From positions 248,001-312,000 of the forward strand of contig NZ_JBIRCY010000001.1 of the NCBI RefSeq assembly GCF_044326205.1: a stretch of DNA of 64,000 nucleotides, written 5' to 3'. The position numbers and the translations under genes were made by a program. This document shows, piece after piece, positions 15,749-24,652 of the stretch. Origin of the DNA: Kumtagia sp044326205. GTDB taxonomy: Bacteria; Pseudomonadota; Alphaproteobacteria; Rhizobiales; Rhizobiaceae. Positions within the stretch are counted from its first letter, which is position 1. Each line of letters begins with the position of its first letter. The notes under the pieces were generated by a model, which saw only the letters and a program-made list of their open reading frames with translations, was not told the origin of the DNA and did no database searches.

Positions 15749-16555
15749 CTACTCCAGATCGAACCGCGCAATCACCGGCACATGGTCGGACGGGCGGTCC
15801 CAGCCGCGCGCGGCGCGCAGAATCTCGTAGCCTTGGAAGGCCGGCACGAGGTTCGGTGACGACCAGACATGGTCGAGCCGCCGGCCGCGGTCCGAAGCCT
15901 CCCAGTCCTGGGCGCGATAGCTCCACCAGGTGTAGAGTTTTTGCTCGTAGGGGATGTTGAGGCGCATCAGGTCGACCCAGTCGCCGGCCTTGCGCATCGC
16001 CTCGAAATTCTCGGTCTCGACCGGCGTGTGGCTGACGACGTTGAGCAGTTGCTTGTGCGACCACACGTCGTGCTCCAGCGGCGCGATGTTGAGGTCGCCG
16101 ACCAGGATCGATGCGGAAGCGTCGCCGGCCTCGGCGCGCACCGCGTTCATCTCGGCGACGAAGTCGAGCTTGTGCTTGAACTTCCAGTTGATGGCGGGGT
16201 CCGGCTCGTCGCCGCCGGCGGGCACGTAGAAATTATGCACCAGCAGCGATTTCCCGCCCGCAGGGAATCGCACGGAAACATGCCGGCAGTCCTGCATGTC
16301 GCAGAAACGCCGCCGGTCGACCACCTCGATCGGCCGGCGCGCCACGGTCGCCACGCCGTGATAGCCCTTCTGCCCGCTGATCGCCAAATACTCGTAGCCG
16401 AGTTTGCGGAACGCGGCGGAGGGAAACTGGTCGTCCGGGCATTTGGTCTCCTGCAGGCACAGCACGTCCGGCTGGTGCTCGGTCAGGAAACGCTCGACGA
16501 TCGGCATGCGCAGGCGGACGGAATTGATGTTCCAGGTGGCGATCGTGAGCGGCAT
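15749..16555 (-). CDS. xthA: Exodeoxyribonuclease III
   Basis: 268 residues from ATG 16555. The enzyme is the AP endonuclease and 3'-5' exonuclease of base excision repair. Family motifs are T-W-N-I-N-S-V-R near the start, L-C-L-Q-E-T-K with metal-binding E36, G-D-L-N-I-A-P, R-L-D-H-V-W and the C-terminal catalytic S-D-H-V-P-V. Convergent with the GNAT gene. The longer frame from 16600 lacks family similarity before this ATG. Confidence 0.95.
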   Translation of the reverse strand: MPLTIATWNINSVRLRMPIVERFLTEHQPDVLCLQETKCPDDQFPSAAFRKLGYEYLAISGQKGYHGVATVARRPIEVVDRRRFCDMQDCRHVSVRFPAGGKSLLVHNFYVPAGGDEPDPAINWKFKHKLDFVAEMNAVRAEAGDASASILVGDLNIAPLEHDVWSHKQLLNVVSHTPVETENFEAMRKAGDWVDLMRLNIPYEQKLYTWWSYRAQDWEASDRGRRLDHVWSSPNLVPAFQGYEILRAARGWDRPSDHVPVIARFDLE

Positions 16556-16926
16556 GGAAGAGTCCGGATGGAAGGCGACGGGAAACTGGCAGCAGGGCAC
16601 GCCAAAAGCAAGACCGCGCGGCCACAGTCACGATGGGGAAAGGGGAAGCGACGATCCAGGCAACCGGTGAAGAAGTCGATCCCGGGAACCTACAAAGTAG
16701 GTGGGCGCCATATGTCCGAACCCACGGGTCCGGCCAGGGACAGCTCCCTTCGAGATCGATAAGGCCCCGGGGAAATGTCTCTCCTGCCGCGAAGCCCAGA
16801 CCGTCGGGAACGAATATAAGCCGGCGGGCCATCGCCCGCCAGTGCCATCTTCGCGAAAGCGCGACTTGCGCACCCGTCTATCCCTACCTATTCACCGTCT
16901 GGACCTATCGGCTGGAAGGACGAAGA
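16556..16926. other. Divergent intergenic region xthA / moxR
   Basis: 371 bp. It should hold both promoters. I see no conserved open frame, strong hairpin or recognisable operator. GGAAGGA 6 nt before the ATG at 16927 is the ribosome-binding site of the AAA ATPase gene. Confidence 0.5.
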
Positions 16927-17760
16927 ATGCGTTTCGAAGGAACGGCGGCCTATGTCGCCGACAAGGACCTGATGGTGGCCGTCAACGCGGCGATCGCGCT
17001 GGAGCGGCCGCTGCTGGTCAAGGGCGAGCCCGGCACCGGCAAGACCGAGCTGGCGCGGCAGGTGGCGGCGGCCCTCGGCCTCGACCTGATCGAATGGCAT
17101 GTGAAATCCACCACCAAGGCGCAGCAGGGCCTTTACGAATATGACGCGGTCAGCCGGCTGCGCGACAGCCAGCTCGGCGACGCGCGCTTCAACGACATCC
17201 ACAATTACATCAAGCGCGGAAAGCTGTGGGACGCGTTCGCCGCCGACCGCAAGGTCGTGCTCTTGATCGACGAGATCGACAAGGCCGACATCGAGTTCCC
17301 CAACGACCTTTTGCAGGAACTCGACCGCATGGAATTCTTCGTCTACGAGACCGGCGAGACGATCTCGGCAAGACAGCGACCGATCGTCATCATCACGTCG
17401 AACAACGAGAAGGAACTGCCGGACGCATTTTTGCGCCGCTGCTTCTTCCACTACATCCGCTTTCCCGACGCCGAGACGCTGCAGAAAATCGTCGACGTGC
17501 ATTATCCCGGCATCAAGCAGGCGCTGGTGCGCTCCGTGCTCACGCAGTTCTACGAGATCCGCGAGGTGCCGGGGCTGAAGAAGAAACCATCGACCTCCGA
17601 GGCGCTGGACTGGATAAGGTTGCTGATGGCCGACGACGTGGCGCCGGAAGATCTGCGCGCCGACCCGAAGAACATGCTGCCGAAACTGCACGGCGCGCTG
17701 CTGAAGAACGAGCAGGACGTGCATCTTTTCGAGCGGCTGGCGTTCATGGCGAGGAGATAG
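16927..17760 (+). CDS. MoxR-family AAA+ ATPase
   Basis: 277 residues from ATG 16927, which has GGAAGGA just upstream. Walker A is G-E-P-G-T-G-K-T (33-40), Walker B is V-L-L-I-D-E-I-D, and sensor 1 is I-I-T-S-N-N-E-K-E. MoxR ATPases act as chaperones that mature enzyme complexes or transport systems together with a VWA-domain partner. That partner would normally follow at once; here it is 2.2 kb downstream at 19980 (see findings). Confidence 0.93.
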   Translation: MRFEGTAAYVADKDLMVAVNAAIALERPLLVKGEPGTGKTELARQVAAALGLDLIEWHVKSTTKAQQGLYEYDAVSRLRDSQLGDARFNDIHNYIKRGKLWDAFAADRKVVLLIDEIDKADIEFPNDLLQELDRMEFFVYETGETISARQRPIVIITSNNEKELPDAFLRRCFFHYIRFPDAETLQKIVDVHYPGIKQALVRSVLTQFYEIREVPGLKKKPSTSEALDWIRLLMADDVAPEDLRADPKNMLPKLHGALLKNEQDVHLFERLAFMARR

Positions 17761-18384
17761 GGGTAGCCGCCAATGTCACGGGTCGATAATTTGCTGAGCT
17801 GCGGCCGGGCGAGAATCGGCCCGAACATATTGTGCGGCTTCTTCGAAAGGGTTTGAACGGCCTCAAAACGGGGACGGAAATCCGCAAATTTTTTTGCATC
17901 TTAAGAAAAATCCTTTCACAATCAGAAGCTTGCACGATCGCGTCGGATTTTTTCGTCGATTTTTCTCCCCGCCGATTCATTGTCCCTCATAATCCCGGCC
18001 ATCGCCCTCGCGGGAACACGGGTCATGAACCGGATGAGCGTGGAGGGGGACGGCGCCGGGGTGGCTGCGTAACGGTGCGCGGCTTGGCATGAGCCTTCAG
18101 ACCCGGGCCCCAGTTCGCGACGACAAGCCTCGGATTGAGCCGGGGCGGTATCAGCGGTCGGGCAAGCACGCCGGCGGGGCGCAAGGTTCGCGCCACGTAT
18201 CTAACTTTTGAGAGGCTCGGCCTCGCGCCCCGCTTCCCGACTACCCTCGCGAATGAGGGCGTTCTTTGACAATGGCCAGACGCGAAGGCGGGCGTGGCAA
18301 CGACAAGACGCGGCTGGCGCTATCGCCTGTCGACCGCACCATGCTTACAATCGACCGACCGCCGCCCGATCCTGTGAGGAATGC
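17761..18384. other. Gene-free stretch between moxR and GNAT
   Basis: 624 bp with no open frame that resembles a protein. An AT-rich segment at about 17880-17965, with runs of T and A, contrasts with the GC-rich neighbourhood. The rest is GC-rich without repeats I can define. It forms the left part of the 2.2 kb that separates moxR from its VWA partner, so it may be the remnant of an insertion. Confidence 0.5.
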
Positions 18385-18828
18385 ATGCCGATCACCATTC
18401 GCCCGCTTCAGCAATCCGACCACGCCGACTGGCACCGCCTGTGGACTGCCTACCTCACCTTCTACGAGACCACCCTGGCGGACGACGTCTACGCCAGCAC
18501 CTGGCAGCGCCTGTTCGACGGCGGCGAATTCGAGCCCAAGGGTCTTCTCGCGCTGCTGGACGGCAGGCCGGTCGGCCTGACGCATTATCTCTACCATCGC
18601 TCCTGCTGGGCGAAGGTCGACAATTGCTACCTTCAGGACCTGTTCGCCGATCCCGAGGTCCGCGGCAAGGGAGTTGGCGCGGCGTTGATCGAAGCAGTGC
18701 GCAAAGCAGCGGACGAGAAGGGCGTCACCAACGTTTATTGGATGACCCACGAGACCAACACCACGGCGCGCCGGCTTTATGATCGGGTAGCGAGGCGGAC
18801 GGGGTTCATCGAGTATGATTTGTTGTAA
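18385..18828 (+). CDS. GNAT-family N-acetyltransferase
   Basis: 147 residues from ATG 18385, preceded by GAGGA. The motif A region is D-P-E-V-R-G-K-G-V-G-A-A-L-I-E-A-V, followed by H-E-T-N-T-T-A-R-R-L-Y-D-R-V-A-R-R-T-G-F-I-E-Y, the typical end of small-molecule GNATs. Acceptor unknown. It lies between the moxR ATPase and the toxin-antitoxin pair and looks like cargo of that interval. Confidence 0.9.
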   Translation: MPITIRPLQQSDHADWHRLWTAYLTFYETTLADDVYASTWQRLFDGGEFEPKGLLALLDGRPVGLTHYLYHRSCWAKVDNCYLQDLFADPEVRGKGVGAALIEAVRKAADEKGVTNVYWMTHETNTTARRLYDRVARRTGFIEYDLL

Positions 18829-18869
18829 CCGGGATTCTGTGCCCAGTCGGAAGGTGATATGGTTCGGGT

Positions 18870-19571
18870 ATGGATCAGCGCAATCATCACGTTGATACGG
18901 AGAGCTTGGTCGGCGTGGGTTTGTACACGCCCGCCGAAGCGGCGCGCCTGCTACGAATCCCCGCCGGCAAGATCGTACGCTGGCTGCATGGCCACGCAGT
19001 CAAAGGCAAGTGGTACGACAGTCTTTGGTCGCCGCAGGTCGAACTTGGCGACGGCAAGACCTACCTTGGATTTCGGGATTTGATGGAGTTGCGCACGGCA
19101 GATGCCTTCATGCAGGCCGGCGTCAGCGCGATCATGATACGTCGTGCAATCGTCGAGGCTCAAAAATTCATTGACGAAGAGCGGCCGCTTTCCACGACCA
19201 GGTTCGTGACGGATGGCCGGTCGATCTTTCTTGAGATCGCGGATCAGACGGGCGATGCAAAGCTGCTTGACCTGTTCAAGCAACAATACGCTTTCAAGCG
19301 CATCGTGGAGTCGAGCCTCAAGGGTGTCGACTTCGAAGGCATCGCACCGATCCGCTGGTGGCCGGCGGGCAAGAACCAGAAAATAGTCGTCGACCCTGAA
19401 CGATCATTCGGCCAACCGATCGAATCGGACAGTGGTGTACCGACTGCCGCTCTGGCGGCGGCGGTTGCGGCGGAAGGCAGTGCTGAAGCGGCCGCGAGGA
19501 TTTGGCAGGTGCCGGTGCAGGCCGTCGCTCGGGCCGTCAGATTCGAGAGCGAGTTGGCGAACGCTGCATGA
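18870..19571 (+). CDS. VapB45-like antitoxin (HTH plus DUF433-type region)
   Basis: 233 residues. The N-terminal helix-turn-helix (Y-T-P-A-E-A-A-R-L-L-R-I-P, about 19-45) is followed by a middle DUF433-like region (F-R-D-L-M-E-L-R, S-A-I-M-I-R-R-A-I). Length and layout match VapB45 (Rv2018, 239 residues) of Mycobacterium tuberculosis. Its stop overlaps the start of the PIN-like gene by 4 bp (ATGA), the usual toxin-antitoxin coupling. It would neutralise the toxin and repress its own promoter. Identity as antitoxin rests on family and context. Confidence 0.75.
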   Translation: MDQRNHHVDTESLVGVGLYTPAEAARLLRIPAGKIVRWLHGHAVKGKWYDSLWSPQVELGDGKTYLGFRDLMELRTADAFMQAGVSAIMIRRAIVEAQKFIDEERPLSTTRFVTDGRSIFLEIADQTGDAKLLDLFKQQYAFKRIVESSLKGVDFEGIAPIRWWPAGKNQKIVVDPERSFGQPIESDSGVPTAALAAAVAAEGSAEAAARIWQVPVQAVARAVRFESELANAA

Positions 19572-19975
19572 ATGTGCTGTTCGACAACTGCACATCACCG
19601 GTCATGGCTTCTACACTAAACGGATTCATCGGAAACGACGGCCATCGTGCGGTTCATCTGCGCCAATTGTCGATGCAGAATGCGAAAGATATCGAGTGGA
19701 TGAACTATATTTCGGCAAGCGGAGGTGAATGGCTGGTCGTCACCGGCGACCAGAGGATCAGGAAGAACAGGGCCGAGGCACAGGCATTCCGTCGAGCAAG
19801 GCTGCGCGGCGTGGTGCTGGCTCCCGCCTATCAGAAAAGCCCGATGCACCGTTGCTGCGCGGTGCTGATTGACCAGTGGCCGCGGCTATACGAAACCATC
19901 CAGCGTTTCGATCCTCCGTTCATGCTAGAACTGAGCATCAATTTTCGCGGCAATTTCAAGCAACTGCCGATTTGA
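19568..19975 (+). CDS. PIN-like toxin, VapC45 type
   Basis: 135 residues from ATG 19568. The compact PIN-like domain has acidic residues in the expected order: D6 in V-L-F-D-N, D41/E43, D61 in T-G-D-Q-R-I and E70. These would form the metal site of an RNase. Length agrees with VapC45 (Rv2019, 138 residues). Translationally coupled to the antitoxin gene upstream. It ends only 4 bp before the VWA gene, so read-through into that gene is likely. RNase target unknown. Confidence 0.75.
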   Translation: MNVLFDNCTSPVMASTLNGFIGNDGHRAVHLRQLSMQNAKDIEWMNYISASGGEWLVVTGDQRIRKNRAEAQAFRRARLRGVVLAPAYQKSPMHRCCAVLIDQWPRLYETIQRFDPPFMLELSINFRGNFKQLPI

Positions 19976-19979
19976 CACC

Positions 19980-21170
19980 ATGTTCCTCCCCTTCTTCCTC
20001 GAACTCAAAGCCGCCCGCGTCCCGGTCTCGCTCCGAGAATACCTGACCTTGCTCGAAGGCATGGAAGCCGGGTTGGTCGACTATGACGTCGAAGGTTTTT
20101 ACTATCTGGCCCGCTCGGCGCTGGTTAAGGACGAGCGTCATATCGACCGCTTCGACCAAGTTTTCGCCCATGTCTTCAAGGGCGTCGAGGCGCTGGCCGG
20201 CGAGGCGGCGATCGATGTTGCCACGCTTCCCGAGGAGTGGCTGCGGCGGCTGGCGGAAAAGCATCTCACCGACGAGGAGAAAAAACTCGTCGAAGCGCTC
20301 GGCGGCTGGGAAAAGCTGATGGAGACGCTGAAGAAGCAGCTGGAGGAACAAAAGGGCCGGCATCAGGGCGGATCAAAATGGATCGGCACGGCTGGCACCT
20401 CGCCCTTCGGTGCCTATGGCTACAATCCCGAAGGCATCCGCATCGGCCAGCACGAGAGCCGCAACCGGCGCGCGGTAAAAGTGTGGGACAAGCGCGAGTT
20501 CAAGAACTTCGACGATTCCGTCGAGCTTGGCACCCGCAACGTCAAGGTGGCGCTGAAGCGCCTGCGCCGCTGGGTGCGTGACGGAGCGGTAGAGGAACTG
20601 GACCTGCCCGGCACGATCCACGCCACCGCCGAACACGGCTATCTCGACGTGAAGACGCGGCCGGAGCGGCGCAACGCGGTGAAGCTGCTGATGTTCTTCG
20701 ATGTCGGCGGCTCGATGGACGACCATATAAAAATCGTCGAGGAACTGTTCTCGGCGGCGCGCGCGGAATTCCGCCAACTCGAATATTTCTATTTCCACAA
20801 CTGCCTCTACGAGGTTGTCTGGAAGGACAACCGCCGCCGCCATGCCGAGGTCATCCCGACGCTCGACGTGCTGCACAAATACGGCCACGACTACAAGGTT
20901 ATTTTTGTCGGCGACGCCTCGATGAGCCCCTACGAGGTGACCATGGCGGGAGGCTCGGTCGAACACTGGAACCCGGAAGCCGGCGCCGTCTGGCTGGCTC
21001 GCGTGCTCGCGCAATGGCCGAACGCGGTGTGGCTGAACCCGGTCCCACGCAAGCACTGGGACTACACGCACTCGATCGGCCTGATCCGCGAGACATTTTC
21101 TGACCGCATGTATCCGCTGACACTGGCCGGCCTGGAGGCGGCGACAAAGGAACTGTCGAGGAGGCATTGA
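19980..21170 (+). CDS. VWA-domain protein, CoxE/YehP-like, MoxR partner
   Basis: 396 residues. The N-terminal region (1-120) is helical, ending in a charged segment; a linker with S-K-W-I-G-T-A-G-T-S-P-F-G follows. The C-terminal VWA domain has a modified MIDAS, F-D-V-G-G-S-M-D at about 240-247, where glycine takes the place of the first serine of D-x-S-x-S. This is the protein class that works with MoxR ATPases. In related genomes the two genes usually sit side by side; here a GNAT and a toxin-antitoxin pair intervene. Confidence 0.88.
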   Translation: MFLPFFLELKAARVPVSLREYLTLLEGMEAGLVDYDVEGFYYLARSALVKDERHIDRFDQVFAHVFKGVEALAGEAAIDVATLPEEWLRRLAEKHLTDEEKKLVEALGGWEKLMETLKKQLEEQKGRHQGGSKWIGTAGTSPFGAYGYNPEGIRIGQHESRNRRAVKVWDKREFKNFDDSVELGTRNVKVALKRLRRWVRDGAVEELDLPGTIHATAEHGYLDVKTRPERRNAVKLLMFFDVGGSMDDHIKIVEELFSAARAEFRQLEYFYFHNCLYEVVWKDNRRRHAEVIPTLDVLHKYGHDYKVIFVGDASMSPYEVTMAGGSVEHWNPEAGAVWLARVLAQWPNAVWLNPVPRKHWDYTHSIGLIRETFSDRMYPLTLAGLEAATKELSRRH

Positions 21171-21277
21171 GACACGCCAACACAGGAAGATGATCCTGGC
21201 CCATGGCGGGCAGGCGAAACGAATGCCTATATTTGGCGAACAGCACACATGACAAATTTCCGAGCCAGGAGACTGCA

Positions 21278-21679
21278 ATGGACAGCCACAGCTATCCCGT
21301 GACCCGCACCGACGCCGAATGGCGCGCGCTGCTCAGCCCCGAGCAATATGCCGTGATGCGCAACCACGGCACCGAGCGGCCGGGCAGTTGCGCGCTGCTT
21401 CATGAAAAGCGCGCAGGCACCTTCAAATGCGCGGGCTGCGACCAGCCTCTGTTCGAATCCAAGCTGAAATTCGAGAGCGGCACCGGCTGGCCGAGCTTCA
21501 ACGACCCGGTTCCGGGTTCGGTCGAGACGACGACCGACCGCAGCTACGGCATGGTGCGCACCGAGTGCCACTGCTCGCGCTGCGGCAGCCATCTCGGCCA
21601 TGTCTTCGAGGACGGTCCGCCGCCGACCTATCTGCGCTACTGCATCAACGGCGTCGCGTTGAATTTTGAGCCGGCGTGA
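21278..21679 (+). CDS. msrB: Peptide-methionine (R)-S-oxide reductase MsrB
   Basis: 133 residues from ATG 21278, preceded by AGGAGA. The enzyme reduces methionine-R-sulfoxide in proteins with thioredoxin as donor. Two zinc-binding pairs are seen, C51/C54 and C99/C102, with catalytic C122 in R-Y-C-I-N-G-V-A-L. The S-G-T-G-W-P-S-F segment is a family signature. It lies downstream of the VWA gene on the same strand with a 107-bp gap, so it may have its own promoter. Confidence 0.97.
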   Translation: MDSHSYPVTRTDAEWRALLSPEQYAVMRNHGTERPGSCALLHEKRAGTFKCAGCDQPLFESKLKFESGTGWPSFNDPVPGSVETTTDRSYGMVRTECHCSRCGSHLGHVFEDGPPPTYLRYCINGVALNFEPA

Positions 21680-21737
21680 GCGCCTGACCGGGCACGCGGC
21701 CGGTCTGCTCCGCATCCTCGACGACAGGACAGATGTC

Positions 21738-22538
21738 ATGGCCCATTTCATCTGCGTGACCTGCGGCGTCCAGTTCGCCGAGAGCGAAACGCCGCCCACC
21801 CATTGCCTGATTTGCGAGGACGAGCGGCAATGGGTGTGCTGGGAAGGTCAGGCCTGGACGACGCCGGCCGAAATCGCCACCGGGCATGGGCTGGACATGC
21901 GCGAAGATGTCGGCGTGCTCGGCTTCGGGATTTCGCCGCGCTTCGCCATCGGCCAGCGCGCGCTGTTGGCCGAAACGCCGCACGGCAATGTGCTGTGGGA
22001 CTGCGTCAGCATGGTCACCGACGAGGCGGTCACCGAGATCGGGCGGCGCAGCGGATTGCAGGCGATCGCCATCTCCCATCTGCATTTCTATTCGGCGATG
22101 GTGGACTGGAGCCGGGCCTTTGACGGCGTGCCGATCCACATTCATGAGGCAGACCGGCAGTGGGTGATGCGCCCCGATCCCGCGATTCACTTCTGGGAAG
22201 GCGAAACGCTGGCGCTCAACCCGTCGCTGACGCTGGTGCGCTGCGGCGGTCATTTCGCCGGCGGGCAAGTTTTGCACTGGAAACGCCAGGGCAGCAATGC
22301 CCTGTTTGCGGGCGACATCGTCCAGGTCACGCCGACACGCCGACGCGTCTCCTTCATGTACAGCTATCCCAACTAAATCCCGCTCAACGCACGCACCATA
22401 CGGGCAATAGAGGCAGCGCTCGCGCGTTTTGAGTTCACGGACATTTACGGCGGCTGGTGGGACAACAACGTGATTGGCGGTGCCCGGACAGTGCTTGCGG
22501 AATCGGTTGCGCGATATCTCGCGGCCATAGCCGACTGA
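21738..22538 (+). pseudogene. MBL-fold hydrolase with zinc-ribbon N-terminus, interrupted by an in-frame stop
   Basis: ATG 21738 opens a frame ending at TAA 22374-22376 (212 residues, ending F-M-Y-S-Y-P-N). The same frame stays open beyond the TAA to TGA 22536-22538. It continues with I-P-L-N-A-R-T-I-R-A-I-E-A-A-L and I-Y-G-G-W-W-D-N-N-V, which read as a natural C-terminal end of an MBL protein. A tyrosine codon (TAT/TAC) to TAA change would explain it. The N-terminus has a C-V-T-C-G...C-L-I-C zinc ribbon. The metal motif is reduced (S-H-L-H-F-Y, lacking the usual D-H). Either a recent nonsense mutation or a truncated but working protein. Confidence 0.75.
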
Positions 22539-22542
22539 AGCG

Positions 22543-22893
22543 TCAGATCACGATCGCGGCGATCAGCCAGAGCAACGATATTGTCTGGCAGAAAAATCCG
22601 GCCCAGCCGCCCCGGCGATCGGCGGTGCGCCACACCGCGAAGGCCAGGAAGAGATTGTAGGGCAGCGGTCCGAAATGGACGGCGAGCGCGACAGAGAGCG
22701 GCACCTTCGCGGCGAGCAGGCCGACCGAGGCGAGGGTCGCGGCGATGTTCACGGCGGTGCCGATGACGATCATGTCGCGCCAGAACAGTTTTTCCAGCGG
22801 CACTTCGCCCTTCCAGCGCGCAGTGAAGAACCCGCCTATGCCGCTCCTCGCGGTATCTGTGCGGTCGGTGCTCTCTCCTGCGGCCATCTCCAT
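22543..22893 (-). CDS. Small inner-membrane protein, unknown
   Basis: 116 residues from ATG 22893. A polar, charged N-terminus (1-40) precedes three hydrophobic helices (about 41-61, 68-88 and 98-116). I do not recognise the family. It follows the four-helix membrane protein gene by 17 bp on the same strand, so the two are probably co-translated and may form one small membrane complex. Its 3' end faces the MBL gene. Confidence 0.65.
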   Translation of the reverse strand: MEMAAGESTDRTDTARSGIGGFFTARWKGEVPLEKLFWRDMIVIGTAVNIAATLASVGLLAAKVPLSVALAVHFGPLPYNLFLAFAVWRTADRRGGWAGFFCQTISLLWLIAAIVI

Positions 22894-22910
22894 GACCTTC
22901 GTTGGATCGG

Positions 22911-23315
22911 TCAGTCGACGTTCAAGTCTCGGCCTGCCGTACGGATCGTCACCGAGAAGCCGGCCAGCACGTCGATCAGCGTGATCATCATCAGCAGGAA
23001 GAAGACCGGATGCGCCGCGCCCCGCACGAGCAGGAACTCGACGAGGAAGGCGACGAAGACGAAGGTCGAGAGCAGATGGTCGACGATCGAGGCGTTGGAA
23101 GAGCGCGTCGATTTCATCATCTCGACGAACAGCAGCACCAGGGCGATGACGACGAGGAGATCGCCAGCCGACATGCTCCAGACGCCGCCGGACATCATGG
23201 TCACCGAGAAAATCTCGGTGGCGAAGGGATCCGCTTCCGTTCTGCCGAACAGGCCGGCAAGGCCGAGATTGTAGAGCAGGAACGGGATGATCAGCAGCGG
23301 AACCATACCCAGCAT
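22911..23315 (-). CDS. Small inner-membrane protein, four helices, unknown
   Basis: 134 residues. Hydrophobic segments lie at about 3-24, 48-66, 80-98 and 103-121, with a conserved-looking acidic residue in helix 2 (L-L-F-V-E-M-M-K). I do not recognise the family. It starts a two-gene unit with the 116-residue membrane protein. A terminator separates it from rpmF upstream. Confidence 0.65.
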   Translation of the reverse strand: MLGMVPLLIIPFLLYNLGLAGLFGRTEADPFATEIFSVTMMSGGVWSMSAGDLLVVIALVLLFVEMMKSTRSSNASIVDHLLSTFVFVAFLVEFLLVRGAAHPVFFLLMMITLIDVLAGFSVTIRTAGRDLNVD

Positions 23316-23403
23316 TTTTGCGAACCTCGGCTTTTCGGACCCGACCTATTCCAGTCAAGCCGCAGTCGCGTCAAGCCCGGTGGTCCGGCGGCACGGAGCC
23401 CAG

Positions 23404-23431
23404 ACGCAAAAAGACCGGCGCAAGGCCGGTC
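23404..23431 (-). terminator. Rho-independent terminator of rpmF
   Basis: Minus-strand stem ACCGGC/GCCGGT with a short loop followed by TTTTT, 30 bp after the rpmF stop. Confidence 0.8.
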
Positions 23432-23461
23432 CCTTCAAACCAGTCCGAAAGCCGAAAATGC

Positions 23462-23644
23462 TCAGCTTTCCTTGGGCTCCAGAACCTGACGGCCGCGATA
23501 CATGCCGGTCTTCAGGTCGATGTGGTGCGGGCGGCGCATCTCGCCGGAGTTCTTGTCCTCGACATAGGTCGGGGCCTTGAGCGCGTCTGCGGAGCGGCGC
23601 ATGCCGCGCTTCGACGGCGAAGTCTTTCTTTTTGGCACAGCCAT
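23462..23644 (-). CDS. rpmF: 50S ribosomal protein L32
   Basis: 60 residues, typical length. The start M-A-V-P-K-R-K-T-S-P-S-K-R-G-M-R-R is diagnostic. The C-terminal half lacks the zinc-binding cysteines of some L32 proteins (C- form). It lies downstream of mtgA on the same strand, the common order in Rhizobiales, and ends at its own terminator. Confidence 0.98.
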   Translation of the reverse strand: MAVPKRKTSPSKRGMRRSADALKAPTYVEDKNSGEMRRPHHIDLKTGMYRGRQVLEPKES

Positions 23645-23793
23645 TGTTGTATTCCTTCGGTCAATGGACCCGGCTGCTCTGGCAAAGGGAGCCGCGCGTT
23701 CCGGGCCGGTATGAGAAATCCGGCGTGCCTATACACGCGCGAAAGGGTTTTGGCCAGCGCGGCGGCTAACATTTTTTGCCGCAGCGCCCGGCT

Positions 23794-24534
23794 TCAGTCG
23801 ATACATTGCACATAGTCGCCCGAGCGGGAGGCAAGGCGCTGCACGCGGTTTGCGAGAAAACGCATGTCCCGGGACGGTTTTGCGGGGTTGCGCAGGATCG
23901 GATTGGGCAGGGTCACCGCCAGCAAAGCCGCCTGCTTGCGGGTGAGGTTCTTCGCCGAGACGCCGAAATGATGCTGCGCGGCGGCCTCGATCCCGTATAT
24001 GCCCGGCCCCCATTCGGCGATGTTGAGATATATTTCCATGATCCGGCGTTTCGACATCACCAGATCGACATAGGTGGCGTAGGGCAGTTCGAGAAGTTTC
24101 CGAACGGTTCCGAACGGCCGAGGCCACAGATAGAGATTCTTCACCGACTGCATGGTGATGGTCGACGCCCCTCGTGATGGGCCTCTCGGGTCGAGGATGA
24201 CCTTCTTGAGCTCTCCCAGATCGACGCCGTAATGGTTACAGAACTGGCCGTCCTCCGACATGATGACGGAGTGGATGAGAACCGGCGAAACGTCGTCGAT
24301 CGAAACCCATTGCCGGTCATAACCCTTCAGCATCACGAGGTCGGCAAGCATCAGCGTCGAGACGGGCCTGACGAAGGGCGGCAGATAGAGGATCGTCAGC
24401 ACTACCGGGATCAGCGCCAGCACCACGGCGATCTTGAGCAGGCGGCGTAGCCAGAAGCGGATGCCGCGCCGGCTCGCCTGGCCGCCGTCCTTCGCTGCCA
24501 CCTCCCCGGTCTCCGATTGAACGGTTTCGCCCAA
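23794..24534 (-). CDS. mtgA: Monofunctional peptidoglycan transglycosylase MtgA
   Basis: 246 residues. One N-terminal membrane anchor (about 33-53) leads to a GT51 domain. Catalytic glutamate E94 lies in I-M-S-E-D-G-Q-F-C-N-H-Y-G, followed by G-A-S-T-I-T-M-Q-S-V-K-N-L-Y-L and the K-R-R-I-M-E-I-Y-L-N-I-A-E-W-G motif. The enzyme polymerises lipid II into glycan strands in the periplasm. There is no transpeptidase domain. Divergent from the polyprenyl synthase gene. Confidence 0.96.
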   Translation of the reverse strand: MGETVQSETGEVAAKDGGQASRRGIRFWLRRLLKIAVVLALIPVVLTILYLPPFVRPVSTLMLADLVMLKGYDRQWVSIDDVSPVLIHSVIMSEDGQFCNHYGVDLGELKKVILDPRGPSRGASTITMQSVKNLYLWPRPFGTVRKLLELPYATYVDLVMSKRRIMEIYLNIAEWGPGIYGIEAAAQHHFGVSAKNLTRKQAALLAVTLPNPILRNPAKPSRDMRFLANRVQRLASRSGDYVQCID

Positions 24535-24652
24535 GCCACCCGCCTTCGCGTCCTGTCTCCATCGGAATAATGGTCACTGGCCGCAAGCGCAACGCCTGCC
24601 GCCATATAAGCAGCGGCTTGACCACGGCGGCGTATCGCCTAAACGGGGCGGC

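Noticed and set aside
16233..16832. 199-codon minus-strand frame near xthA
   Set aside because: Overlaps xthA in another frame; no recognisable domain.
17744..17980. 78-codon minus-strand frame in the moxR-GNAT gap
   Set aside because: No ribosome-binding site or family similarity; composition follows the AT-rich patch.
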